A DNA stretch of 64,000 nucleotides from an uncultured Clostridia bacterium (GTDB taxonomy: Bacteria > Bacillota > Clostridia > Lachnospirales > Anaerotignaceae): NCBI GenBank assembly GCA_910587735.1, contig CAJUNT010000005.1, forward strand, positions 62,001-126,000. The letters run 5' to 3'. Positions 7,991-16,243 of the stretch are shown piece by piece; within the stretch, counting starts at the first letter, position 1, and every line of letters begins with the position of its first letter. The position numbers were made by a program, and so were the translations under genes. The notes under the pieces were generated by a model. The model did no database searches and was not told the DNA's origin. It saw only the letters and a program-made list of their open reading frames with translations.

Positions 7991-8785
7991 GTTTATCCTC
8001 TAAATGAAGAATTGATAACAAATAAAGATATATGGGAAAAAATAGAAAATATATCAAAACAGCAACAAAATATGTGCGTTATCATAACAGGAGAACAAGG
8101 AATTGGCAAAAAGTGTTTGGCAAAACAATATGTGTATCAAAATTATGCGTCTCTGTTATGCTGTCAAGCAAAAAAAAATAAATCAAAATAGTATGTTGTC
8201 TATTATAATTGTGGCAATCATATATCATGCAGTAATCTGCATAGAAAACTGTCAATGTATAGAATATGATGATTAGGAACAAGTATATTTATTACTTCAA
8301 AAATATGCTGATTATTTTTCTGCAATATTTTTATTGGGTAATCAGCATTGTTGCAAATCGAAAAATGATATCGGAAAACTGTGTGCTTTCTCAAGAATTG
8401 CTTGAAAGCTGTTGTATATTTTTTAATAGGAAATATCTTTCTCAAAAAGCAATGAAAATGAAAGCAGTATTTGAATGGGAACAGTTAATATTACCTGAAG
8501 AACAAAAAGAATTGCTAAAACAAATATGTTATCGTGTGTCGTATGCTCATGTAGTATATGATAGTACCTTTGGAACAAAATATTGATATAGAATATTTAT
8601 CAGCTCAATTTGAAATGACTGGAGGAAGTATTAAAAATGCTGTATTAACAGCACTTTTTTTAGCAACAGGACAAAAACAAAAATGCAGTATGACACATAT
8701 TTTAAAAGCGATTAAACAAAAATTGCAAAAGCAAGGTAAAATTCTTTTACCATATGATTTCGGAAAATATGAAAATTTATTTTGA
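7991..8785 (+). pseudogene. Broken AAA+ ATPase of the eCIS type with the catalytic core deleted
   Basis: Remnant of the CDC48-like AAA+ ATPase that accompanies eCIS loci. Segments in order: 7991-8188 encodes NMCVIITGEQGIGKKCLAKQ, a degenerate P-loop of the N-terminal half; the frame shifts by one at a run of nine A (8170-8178) and continues as SIIIVAIIYHAVICIEN and, after a TAG, EQVYLLLQKYADYFSAIFLL; a further shift leads to VFEWEQLILPEEQKELLKQI and SYAHVVYDSTFGTKY; finally IDIEYLSAQFEMTGGSIKNA and DFGKYENLF are the conserved C-terminus. Between FGTKY and IDIEYL the whole AAA core (Walker A GPPGTGKT, Walker B, sensors; roughly 200 residues in relatives) is missing. It is certainly non-functional. 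Confidence 0.75.
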
Positions 8786-8982
8786 TGAAATAGTAGAAAA
8801 ATAATATATCTAGTGATACAATAGGAAAAGCCTCTTTTATGTATATTGAAATAATATTTTATTAAAATATGGTAGAAATTGTATAATATAGTATAGTAAT
8901 GATGTAATTTGTTTTTATTATTGTGATGATATGTATAAAAACAGTATTGTATCATGTAGCATATATGATATGGGGGAATATT

Positions 8983-9600
8983 ATGGATTTAGAGCAACAA
9001 AAGCAGTTGATATTAAGCGGGAAAATGTATAATGATTTAACTTCAGAATTGATACAAGCAAGACAAAAAGCAGTATTATTAACAAATGAATACAATAATA
9101 GCTTTGGACAGCAAGCAGAACAAAGAGAGGCGATATTAAAAAAACTTTTAAAGTCAATGGGAGAAGATGTTTATTTTGAGCCTAATTTTAGATGTGAATT
9201 TGGATATAACATTACAATAGGAAATCATTTTTATGCAAATTTTGATTGTGTCATGTTAGATGGCGGAGGCATTGAAATAGGAGATAATGTTTTATTTGGA
9301 CCAAGAGTAGGAATTTATACATCAAATCATGCGATTGATTTTGAAGAACGTATTGCAGGAGGCTGTTATGCCAAAAAGGTAACAATAGGCAATAATGTAT
9401 GGATTGGTGGAGGGGTTCATATCAATCAAGGTATAAGTATTGGAGATAATACTATTATAGGCTCTGGAAGTGTCATTACAAAAAGTATTCCAGCAAATGT
9501 CATTGCAGCTGGTGTACCCTGCAAAGTGATAAGAAAAATTACAGAAAAAGACAAAACAGCATTTTGTCAATCGTTAGGAGGACAATATGACATTAAATGA
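8983..9600 (+). CDS. Maltose/galactoside O-acetyltransferase-type acyltransferase (hexapeptide repeat)
   Basis: Left-handed beta-helix acetyltransferase of the LacA/Maa/NodL group, 205 residues, which transfers acetyl from acetyl-CoA to a sugar hydroxyl. An N-terminal Maa domain (about 1-55, SGKMYNDLTSELIQARQKA) precedes hexapeptide repeats; the catalytic histidine is in TSNHAIDFEER, and VTIGNNVWIGGGVHI and GVPCKVIRKI are classic. The ATG at 8983 follows GGGGGAA; the in-frame ATG at 8923 has no ribosome site. Its end overlaps feoA by 14 bases, so it is co-transcribed with the iron genes, although no functional link is obvious. The true sugar acceptor is unknown. Confidence 0.88.
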   Translation: MDLEQQKQLILSGKMYNDLTSELIQARQKAVLLTNEYNNSFGQQAEQREAILKKLLKSMGEDVYFEPNFRCEFGYNITIGNHFYANFDCVMLDGGGIEIGDNVLFGPRVGIYTSNHAIDFEERIAGGCYAKKVTIGNNVWIGGGVHINQGISIGDNTIIGSGSVITKSIPANVIAAGVPCKVIRKITEKDKTAFCQSLGGQYDIK

Positions 9601-9820
9601 TGGAGAAGTCAATACAGAATATATTGTGGAAAAATTATGTTTGCCTATACATATGGAAAAAAGATTGCAAGCATTAGGCATGACTTCAGGGACGAAAGTA
9701 ATTGTATTAAATAATAAAAGTGGTGGTACATTAATTATAAAAGTAAGAGGCACACGCTTTGCTATTGGAAAAGGTATCTCAAAGAATATAGAAGTAAGGA
9801 GGGTTTGGTATGGCTCATGA
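9587..9820 (+). CDS. feoA: Ferrous iron transport protein A
   Basis: Small SH3-like cytoplasmic protein (77 residues) that works with FeoB in Fe(II) uptake. It shows the usual pattern of an N-terminal strand, a helix with KRLQALGM, and the strand GGTLIIKVRGTRFAIGK close to the C-terminus. The ATG at 9587 follows TTAGGAGGACA and overlaps the acetyltransferase stop by 14 bases; its own end overlaps feoB by 11 bases. The tight overlap supports a feoAB translation unit. No separate FeoC-like gene is seen after feoB. Confidence 0.92.
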   Translation: MTLNDGEVNTEYIVEKLCLPIHMEKRLQALGMTSGTKVIVLNNKSGGTLIIKVRGTRFAIGKGISKNIEVRRVWYGS

Positions 9821-11846
9821 TATTACCATTGGTTTTATAGGCAATCCAAATTGTGGTAAAACGACATTATTTAATGTCTATACAGGAGCAAATTTAAAAG
9901 TAGCAAACTGGCCTGGTGTGACAGTGGAAAAAGTAGAGGGAACATTGCGAGAACATGACTTAAATATTCGCTTGGTAGATTTACCAGGTACTTATAGTCT
10001 GACATCTTATACTATGGAAGAAAAAGTTTCTCGTCAATTTATATTAAGTGATGAGGTAGATATGATTATTGATGTAGTAGATGCTTCTTCATTGGAAAGA
10101 AATTTATATTTAACATTGCAACTTTTGGAATTAGGAAAGCCTGTTGTTATTGCATTAAATATGATGGATATTATAGAAAAAAGAGGTATGGAAATTGATA
10201 TGCACAGACTGCCTGAAATGCTTGGTGTGCCTGTCATACCTGTTTCAGCAAGAAAAAGAAAGGGAATCCATACACTAATGCACGCTGCGGCACATCACTA
10301 TGACAAAAACGAACCAGAAATATTGATACATAATCATTCCGCAGGAGAACAACAGCAAAAGCATGAAAAATATGCAATGGTGTATAGTGAAGAAATAGAA
10401 CAAAAAATTGACATTATTGTGGAAGAATTAGAAAAGGAATATCCAGAATTATATAATAAACGCTGGTACGCTTTAAAACTTTTGGAGCAGGACAAAGAAA
10501 TAACAGAAAAATATCATGTTAATTTGCCAGATATCATTGACCGCAGTTATGAATCAGATATTATAAATGAAAAATATGATTTTATAGAAGAAATTATAGC
10601 AGAGGTATTGTTTCATAAAGCAGAAAGAGAGGCTTTAACAGACCATGTAGACAAATTTTTAACACATAAAATAGCAAGTATACCAATATTTTTGTTTGTT
10701 ATGGCTTGTGTGTTTTTTTTAACATTTACTGTAGGGGATTGGCTGAAAGGATATTTTGAAATATTAATTGAAGTAATAAGCAATGGAGCAACAAATATAT
10801 TACAGGCTATAAAAGTTAGTACTCCTTTGATATCACTACTTGTAGATGGCATTATTGCGGGTGTGGGAGGAATATTAACATTTTTACCTAATATATTTAT
10901 ATTGTTTTTAGCATTAGCATTTTTGGAAGATAGTGGATATATGTCACGTGTTGCTTATGTTATGGACGGTATTATGGGAAAGTTAGGACTTTCGGGCAGG
11001 GCGTTTATACCTATGATATTAGGATTTGGTTGTTCTGTTCCTGCAATTATGGCTTCACGTGCATTGGAACAAAAAAGCGACAGATATAAAATCATGCTTG
11101 TAACACCTTTTATGTCATGTAGTGCAAGACTACCCATTTATATATTATTTTCAAGTATGTTTTTTGGGCATTATGCTATGATTACCGCCTATTCTATGTA
11201 TGTAATAGGCATTATAGTAGCATTGATAGCACTATTTTTTATGAAAATGAGAGGCAATAAGGAATTAAAAAATGATTTGCTTATAGAATTACCAGAATAT
11301 AAAATGCCAAGCGGCAGAACAGTATGGATATATGTTTGGGAAAAAGTAAAAGATTATTTAACAAAAGCAGGTACAACAATATTTATTGCATCAATTATTA
11401 TGTGGTTTTTGTTAAATTTTGGTACAAGCGGTTATTCTTCTGATATGTCAAATAGTTTTGGTGCATTGCTAGGACGCGGATTAGAGCCATTTTTTGCTCC
11501 TATTGGTTTAGGATATTGGCAAATTGCTGTGGCATTAATAGCAGGTATTTCCGCAAAGGAGGTTGTAGTATCAAGCTGTGCTGTATTATTTGCTGTACCG
11601 AATATCAATTCTGAAATAGGTATGACAGCACTTGCAGGAATATTAAGCAATATGGGATTTGGTATGTTAAATGCGTATTGTCTTATGATATTTTGTTTGC
11701 TGTATGTGCCATGTGCTGCGACAATCGCTACAATTAAAAAAGAATCTGAAAGTTGGAAATGGACAGGACTTTCTGTATTATTTCAAATTATAGTAGCATG
11801 GTGTGTGACATTTGTAATATATCAAATAGGACGTTTAATAGTATAA
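9810..11846 (+). CDS. feoB: Ferrous iron transport protein B
   Basis: GTP-dependent Fe(II) importer of the inner membrane, 678 residues. The N-terminal G domain shows G1 GNPNCGKTT (about 11-19), G3 DLPGTYSL and the G4-type ALNMMD motif; a helical GDI-like domain with charged residues follows (about 165-270). The membrane part (about 280-675) carries two Gate-like halves, including GFGCSVPAIMASRALEQK and ISAKEVVVSS, with the conserved Cys in GCSVPA and Cys in MSCSARLPIY. Start and ribosome site (AAGGAGGG) overlap feoA. A terminator lies at 11860-11887. No Fur box was identified with confidence. Confidence 0.95.
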   Translation: MAHDITIGFIGNPNCGKTTLFNVYTGANLKVANWPGVTVEKVEGTLREHDLNIRLVDLPGTYSLTSYTMEEKVSRQFILSDEVDMIIDVVDASSLERNLYLTLQLLELGKPVVIALNMMDIIEKRGMEIDMHRLPEMLGVPVIPVSARKRKGIHTLMHAAAHHYDKNEPEILIHNHSAGEQQQKHEKYAMVYSEEIEQKIDIIVEELEKEYPELYNKRWYALKLLEQDKEITEKYHVNLPDIIDRSYESDIINEKYDFIEEIIAEVLFHKAEREALTDHVDKFLTHKIASIPIFLFVMACVFFLTFTVGDWLKGYFEILIEVISNGATNILQAIKVSTPLISLLVDGIIAGVGGILTFLPNIFILFLALAFLEDSGYMSRVAYVMDGIMGKLGLSGRAFIPMILGFGCSVPAIMASRALEQKSDRYKIMLVTPFMSCSARLPIYILFSSMFFGHYAMITAYSMYVIGIIVALIALFFMKMRGNKELKNDLLIELPEYKMPSGRTVWIYVWEKVKDYLTKAGTTIFIASIIMWFLLNFGTSGYSSDMSNSFGALLGRGLEPFFAPIGLGYWQIAVALIAGISAKEVVVSSCAVLFAVPNINSEIGMTALAGILSNMGFGMLNAYCLMIFCLLYVPCAATIATIKKESESWKWTGLSVLFQIIVAWCVTFVIYQIGRLIV

Positions 11847-11859
11847 GCAATATAGTAAG

Positions 11860-11887
11860 ACTCTGTGGCAATATACCACGGAGTTTT
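11860..11887 (+). terminator. Terminator after feoB
   Basis: Stem ACTCTGTGG with CCACGGAGT (one G-U type pair), seven-base loop, short T-run. Confidence 0.75.
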
Positions 11888-11996
11888 ATTATACATAGAA
11901 TGATTCTGTTTTTTATCTATTTATTCATACAATATGAATAAAAATCATATCATTATAACAAAATTTTTAAACAGAAATAAATATTACAGTAATATG

Positions 11997-12073
11997 TTGA
12001 CATTTGTTTTTATTTAGTATATAGTAATATTTAACAAGAAAATGTTTTACTAAAACTGTTTCGGTAACATTTT
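11997..12073 (+). promoter_or_regulatory. Promoter and candidate operator of the ribose/nucleoside operon
   Basis: TTGACA (11997-12002) and TATAGT (12020-12025) are 17 bases apart, a good vegetative promoter. Downstream an imperfect inverted repeat, AAAATGTTTTAC (12039-12050) against GTAACATTTT (12064-12073), spans the expected start of transcription and lies right before the regulator gene. It is a reasonable autoregulatory operator for the LacI-type domain, but that is inference. Confidence 0.6.
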
Positions 12074-12092
12074 TTCAGAAAGGAGCCTTATT

Positions 12093-14051
12093 ATGACAAT
12101 TAAGGATATTGCAAAATTGGCTCAAGTTTCTGTCAGCACTGTTTCAAAAATTTTAAACCATAAAGATGATGACATAGGCGAAGAAACAAGAAAAAAAGTA
12201 CTCAAAATTGTAAAACAGTATCAATATACCCCTTATTCTAAAGTGCGTGAGGTTGCTGTGGGGCGTTCTTATCTATTTGCTGTGATATTGCCTGAAAATT
12301 TGTACTATAAAGAAGAACTCATTGTCAGCATAGAAAAATACACTGTTTATAATGGCTATAATTTAATGGTTTATTTTACAAAAACACAGTCAGATGAAAT
12401 AAAATATATACAAATATTATCGGGGAAAAATATAGACACAATACTATTGTACCCCATAGCAGAGCAAAAAGAAAGTATAGAACTGTTAGAAAAGCAAAAA
12501 ATACCATATTTAATATTAACAAAAGTGCATCAGTTTCCTCAAGCATTGCAGGTTTATGGAAATTATGAAAAAGCAACATATATAGCAACAAAGCATTTGA
12601 TAAAATACGGACATAGAAAAATTGGATTGCTTTTGCATGAAAATAGACATAGCAATGACTGTAAAGAGGGATATATGCAGGCTTTGTTTGAATCAGATAT
12701 ATTATTTGAATCAGGCAATGTATTTATAGGACAAGATGAGCAGGAAACAGGGAGAATAGGCGCACATCAATTTATTAATCGCAATCTTTCTGCTGTTGTT
12801 TGTGAAAATGAAATCATTGCCTGTGGTACATATGCCGCTTGTGAAAGACACGCAACAAGAATACCAAAAGATATGTCTATTGTTTGTATTCACACATTGG
12901 GATTTTATAAAACATTGCACCCTAAATTAGATATTGTATCTTTAAATTTGCATGAAGTGGGAAAACAAGCGATTGAAATGATATTACAAAAAATAGAAAG
13001 TAAAAAAGATATTGTTTATCATACAAAAGGAATTGAACCTATACTCATACAAGGGGAAAGCGTTTCCAATCCTTTTGAAAAAGTACATGGTGCTTATCAA
13101 AAAATCATTGTAGTAGGTAGTATGAATGTAGATAATATTATTAATGTGGAAAAATTACCCACAGATGGCGAAACATTACTTTCTAATCATCTTGCAATAT
13201 TGCCGGGAGGAAAGGGATTAAATCAAGCAACTGCAACAGGAAAACTGGGCGGACTTGTGTATGCCATAGGTAGTTTGGGAAATGACACAGATGGTAAAAA
13301 GCTATATCATTGTTTGGTGCAAAATGGTGTCAAAACAGAGGGAATCCGTTTTAGTACATCACATTCTACTGGAAAAGCGTATATTAATGTAGCAAAAGAT
13401 GGAGAAAGTACCATTGTAGTATACCAAGGGGCAAATGAAGAATTAGATACTTATCAAATACGTCAGCATCAAAAATTATTTCAAAGTGCACAATATTGTC
13501 TTTTATCATTGGAAATTCCTCAAAAAACAGCCATTTATACAATTAAAATGTGTCATGAAACAGGCGTTTCAGTATTTGTGAAACCAGCAACAATAGAAAC
13601 ATTGCAATGTGATATTTTGCCATATATTGATTATTTGATACCCAATGAAAAAGAAATCCATAAAATTGTGCCAGGGAATTTTTCAATAGAACAAAAAGCA
13701 GAAATGTTATATCAAAGGGGTGTAAAAAATGTCATTGTGACATTAGGCAGCAAAGGCTGTTATATTAGAAATGAACAATATCATCTTTTTTTTGAAGCAG
13801 CGCCTTTTGAGCCACAGGATACTACAGGTGCAGCAGATGCTTTTATAAGTGCTTTTGCTGTTGCACTAAGTGAAGGAAAAGATATGATTAATGCAGTTGT
13901 TTTTGCAACATATGCAGCAGGTATTAGTATTGCAAGACTAGGAGCACAGCCTTCTATGCCTGACAGAACAACAATTGATTTATATCAAGCAGAAATCATG
14001 GAAAAAGTTGCTGTTATGAAACAACGTGTAAATTGCTTTGAAAAGGAGTAA
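12093..14051 (+). CDS. Fusion of a LacI-family regulator and a ribokinase-like PfkB kinase
   Basis: A two-part protein of 652 residues. Residues 1-55 are a LacI helix-turn-helix (MTIKDIAKLAQVSVSTVSKI) with hinge; about 60-335 are a periplasmic-binding-like sugar-sensing domain; about 345-640 are a complete ribokinase-like PfkB domain starting at IIVVGSMNVDNIINVEKLPT, with GGKGLNQATATGK and the signature DTTGAADAF, in which Ala replaces the second Gly but the catalytic Asp is kept. No frameshift or stop separates the halves. It heads an operon with a second, free-standing ribokinase 8 bases downstream. Likely role: operon regulator whose kinase half either makes ribose-5-phosphate or acts as a ligand sensor. 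The ATG at 12093 follows AAAGGAG. Confidence 0.85.
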   Translation: MTIKDIAKLAQVSVSTVSKILNHKDDDIGEETRKKVLKIVKQYQYTPYSKVREVAVGRSYLFAVILPENLYYKEELIVSIEKYTVYNGYNLMVYFTKTQSDEIKYIQILSGKNIDTILLYPIAEQKESIELLEKQKIPYLILTKVHQFPQALQVYGNYEKATYIATKHLIKYGHRKIGLLLHENRHSNDCKEGYMQALFESDILFESGNVFIGQDEQETGRIGAHQFINRNLSAVVCENEIIACGTYAACERHATRIPKDMSIVCIHTLGFYKTLHPKLDIVSLNLHEVGKQAIEMILQKIESKKDIVYHTKGIEPILIQGESVSNPFEKVHGAYQKIIVVGSMNVDNIINVEKLPTDGETLLSNHLAILPGGKGLNQATATGKLGGLVYAIGSLGNDTDGKKLYHCLVQNGVKTEGIRFSTSHSTGKAYINVAKDGESTIVVYQGANEELDTYQIRQHQKLFQSAQYCLLSLEIPQKTAIYTIKMCHETGVSVFVKPATIETLQCDILPYIDYLIPNEKEIHKIVPGNFSIEQKAEMLYQRGVKNVIVTLGSKGCYIRNEQYHLFFEAAPFEPQDTTGAADAFISAFAVALSEGKDMINAVVFATYAAGISIARLGAQPSMPDRTTIDLYQAEIMEKVAVMKQRVNCFEKE

Positions 14052-14058
14052 GTGTATT

Positions 14059-14967
14059 ATGGGGAAATTATTAGTTGTAGGTAGTTTGAATATGGATACA
14101 GTGGTAAATGTATCAAAAATCCCTCAAAGGGGAGAGACAATATTAGGAAAAGAAATTAGCTATATACCTGGAGGAAAGGGAGCGAATCAAGCGTATGCTA
14201 TGGCAAAACTAGGTGCAGATGTTGCTATGATTGGTTGTATAGGAGCAGATGCAAATGGTGTGAAGTTAATACAAAATTTGCACGCTGTTCATGTAAATAC
14301 CAAAGCAATACAGGTTTTTGAAAAACAGCCCACAGGTACTGCATTTATTACAGTAGAAGAAACAGGAGAAAACAGTATTATTGTAATACCAGGAGCAAAT
14401 TTTGAATTAAAAAGAGAATGGATAATAGAACACCAAAATTATATTGATGATTGTGATGTTGTTGTGGCACAATTAGAAACACCTATTGATAGTATTTGCG
14501 CTGTTGCAGAACTGGCAAAACAGAAAGGCAAAAAAATGCTTTTAGACCCTGCGCCTGCTTGTGAAAATTTGCCTGAATCTCTTTTAAAAAATGTTTCTAT
14601 ATTAAAGCCGAATGAAACAGAATTACAAATATTAACAGGAAAACCAACCAATACAGAACAGCAAATTGTAGAAGCAGCAAAAACACTAATTGATAAAGGT
14701 GTTGAAAAAGTAGTTGTAACATTGGGGGAAAAAGGCGCTATACTTGTAACAAAAAATGAATATCAAATGTTTCCATCTAAAAAAGTAAAAGCAGTGGATA
14801 CCACAGCAGCAGGAGATGCATTTACAGCAGGGCTTGCATTCAAATTATCAGAAGGATGTAGCTGTGAGGAAGCAATACAATTTGCGACAAAAGTATCTTC
14901 TATTGTGGTAACAAGAAAAGGCGCACAAACGTCCATACCAACTTATGAAGAAGTATTGGAAGTATAA
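14059..14967 (+). CDS. rbsK: Ribokinase
   Basis: PfkB-family kinase, 302 residues, that converts ribose to ribose-5-phosphate. Diagnostic stretches are the N-terminal VVGSLNMDTVVNVSKIPQ, the GGKGANQAYAMAKLG motif, KPNETELQILTG and the C-terminal DTTAAGDAFTAG, where Ala stands for the first Gly of GAGD but the catalytic Asp is present. The ATG at 14059 follows AAAAGGAG; an upstream in-frame ATG at 14038 overlaps the previous gene and has no ribosome site. It lies directly between the regulator-kinase fusion and a nucleoside-type ABC transporter, which suits recovery of ribose from imported nucleosides. The two kinase domains are related but clearly different, so not a recent duplication. Confidence 0.88.
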   Translation: MGKLLVVGSLNMDTVVNVSKIPQRGETILGKEISYIPGGKGANQAYAMAKLGADVAMIGCIGADANGVKLIQNLHAVHVNTKAIQVFEKQPTGTAFITVEETGENSIIVIPGANFELKREWIIEHQNYIDDCDVVVAQLETPIDSICAVAELAKQKGKKMLLDPAPACENLPESLLKNVSILKPNETELQILTGKPTNTEQQIVEAAKTLIDKGVEKVVVTLGEKGAILVTKNEYQMFPSKKVKAVDTTAAGDAFTAGLAFKLSEGCSCEEAIQFATKVSSIVVTRKGAQTSIPTYEEVLEV

Positions 14968-15030
14968 ATAATTGTTTGAAACATCATGTTATTGCAACTG
15001 ATTTTATAATAAAAAAAGGAGTGTATTATA

Positions 15031-16158
15031 ATGAAAAAGAAATGGATAACAATGTTGTCAGCAGTATTAACAGGAGCTATGATATTTGGACTGACAGGCT
15101 GTGGTGGTGGAGAAAAAACGGACGATGTAGCACAAGGACAAACAGACAATGGCAAACCTTCATTTGTATTTGTTTGCACAGGACAATTAGGTGACAAATC
15201 TTTTAACGATTCAGCAAATAATGGTGTGACACAAATTGCAGAATCACTCGGTTGTGAAACAAAGGTCATTGAAATAGGACGTGATCAAACAAAATGGGAA
15301 CCTACATTCCAAGACTTGGCAGAAGAAGGAAAATATGATGTCATTATTACAAATGGTTCTAGTTCTTCAGAAGTTATAGAAAAAGTTTCACAGGAATTCC
15401 CAGAACAAAAATTTGTTATGTTCGATACAGAAATAGAAGATGGAAAATATCCTAATGTGTACGCTATAAGCTATAAACAAAATGAAGGTTCTTATTTGGC
15501 TGGTGCTTTGGCTGCACTTGTTACAACATCTGATATGGAATATGCTAACGGAGACAAAAAAATTGGTTTTGTAGGAGGTTCAGAACACCCTATTATTACA
15601 GACTTTTTGGTGGGATATATTGAAGGTGCAAAATCCATAGAGCCAGATATTAAAGTATATGTTTCTTATATTGGTTCATGGGACGATACTGCAAAAGGAA
15701 AAGAAACAGCGATTGCACAATATAATCAAGGTGTTGATATTATATTCCCAGCAGCAGAGCAAGCTGGTTTAGGCTGTGTAGAAGCTGCAACAGAAATGAA
15801 TAAATATATCATTGGTGTAGATTCTGACCAAGCAATGCTTTTTAAAGGTACAGATGAGGCAAAAGCAAATGTTATATTAACATCTGTATTAAAAGAAGTA
15901 GGCAATTCTCTTGTAAGAATGGCAGAAATGGAAATCAATGGAACAGTGCCTTATGGTGCATATGAAAGTCTTGGTATACAAGAAGGTGGTACAGGTATTG
16001 CTGTAAATGAATATTATGAGAAAAATGTACCAGAAGAAATTAGAACAAAAGTAAGTGAAGCACAAAATAAAGTAGGACAAGGTGAGGTGCAAATTACTTC
16101 CGCATTGGGAGAAGACCAAACAAAAATACAAGCAATTATTGATTCTGTTGCACCATAA
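15031..16158 (+). CDS. BMP-family ABC transporter lipoprotein (nucleoside-binding, PnrA-like)
   Basis: Membrane-anchored solute-binding protein of the basic membrane protein family, 375 residues, which binds purine or pyrimidine nucleosides and feeds them to the permeases downstream. A type II signal peptide ends in the lipobox LTGC with Cys24, followed by a Gly-rich spacer; the mature domain opens with SFVFVCTGQLGDKSFNDSAN, the typical BMP ligand-binding start, and later has GGSEHPIITDFLVGY. An AAAAAGGAG site precedes the ATG. A hairpin without a T-run sits between it and the ATPase gene (16187-16210) and may keep the binding protein in excess. Confidence 0.9.
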   Translation: MKKKWITMLSAVLTGAMIFGLTGCGGGEKTDDVAQGQTDNGKPSFVFVCTGQLGDKSFNDSANNGVTQIAESLGCETKVIEIGRDQTKWEPTFQDLAEEGKYDVIITNGSSSSEVIEKVSQEFPEQKFVMFDTEIEDGKYPNVYAISYKQNEGSYLAGALAALVTTSDMEYANGDKKIGFVGGSEHPIITDFLVGYIEGAKSIEPDIKVYVSYIGSWDDTAKGKETAIAQYNQGVDIIFPAAEQAGLGCVEAATEMNKYIIGVDSDQAMLFKGTDEAKANVILTSVLKEVGNSLVRMAEMEINGTVPYGAYESLGIQEGGTGIAVNEYYEKNVPEEIRTKVSEAQNKVGQGEVQITSALGEDQTKIQAIIDSVAP

Positions 16159-16186
16159 TTAAAAAAATATATTTGTTTTTGGGCAG

Positions 16187-16210
16187 CCCCAAGCATTGCT
16201 TTGCTTGGGG
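16187..16210 (+). promoter_or_regulatory. Intercistronic hairpin between the binding protein and the ABC ATPase genes
   Basis: CCCCAAGCA (16187-16195) pairs with TGCTTGGGG (16202-16210) around a six-base loop. It is G+C rich for this genome and lacks a T-run, so it is more likely an RNA-stability or partial-attenuation element than a full terminator. Confidence 0.6.
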
Positions 16211-16243
16211 TTGTACTAAAATGATAATAGAAAGGAGTATGTT

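Noticed and set aside
8266..8586. A possible separate small gene with its own ATG
   Set aside because: Its first 35 residues are low-complexity hydrophobic translation of the wrong frame; the remainder aligns with the ATPase remnant, so it is part of the pseudogene.
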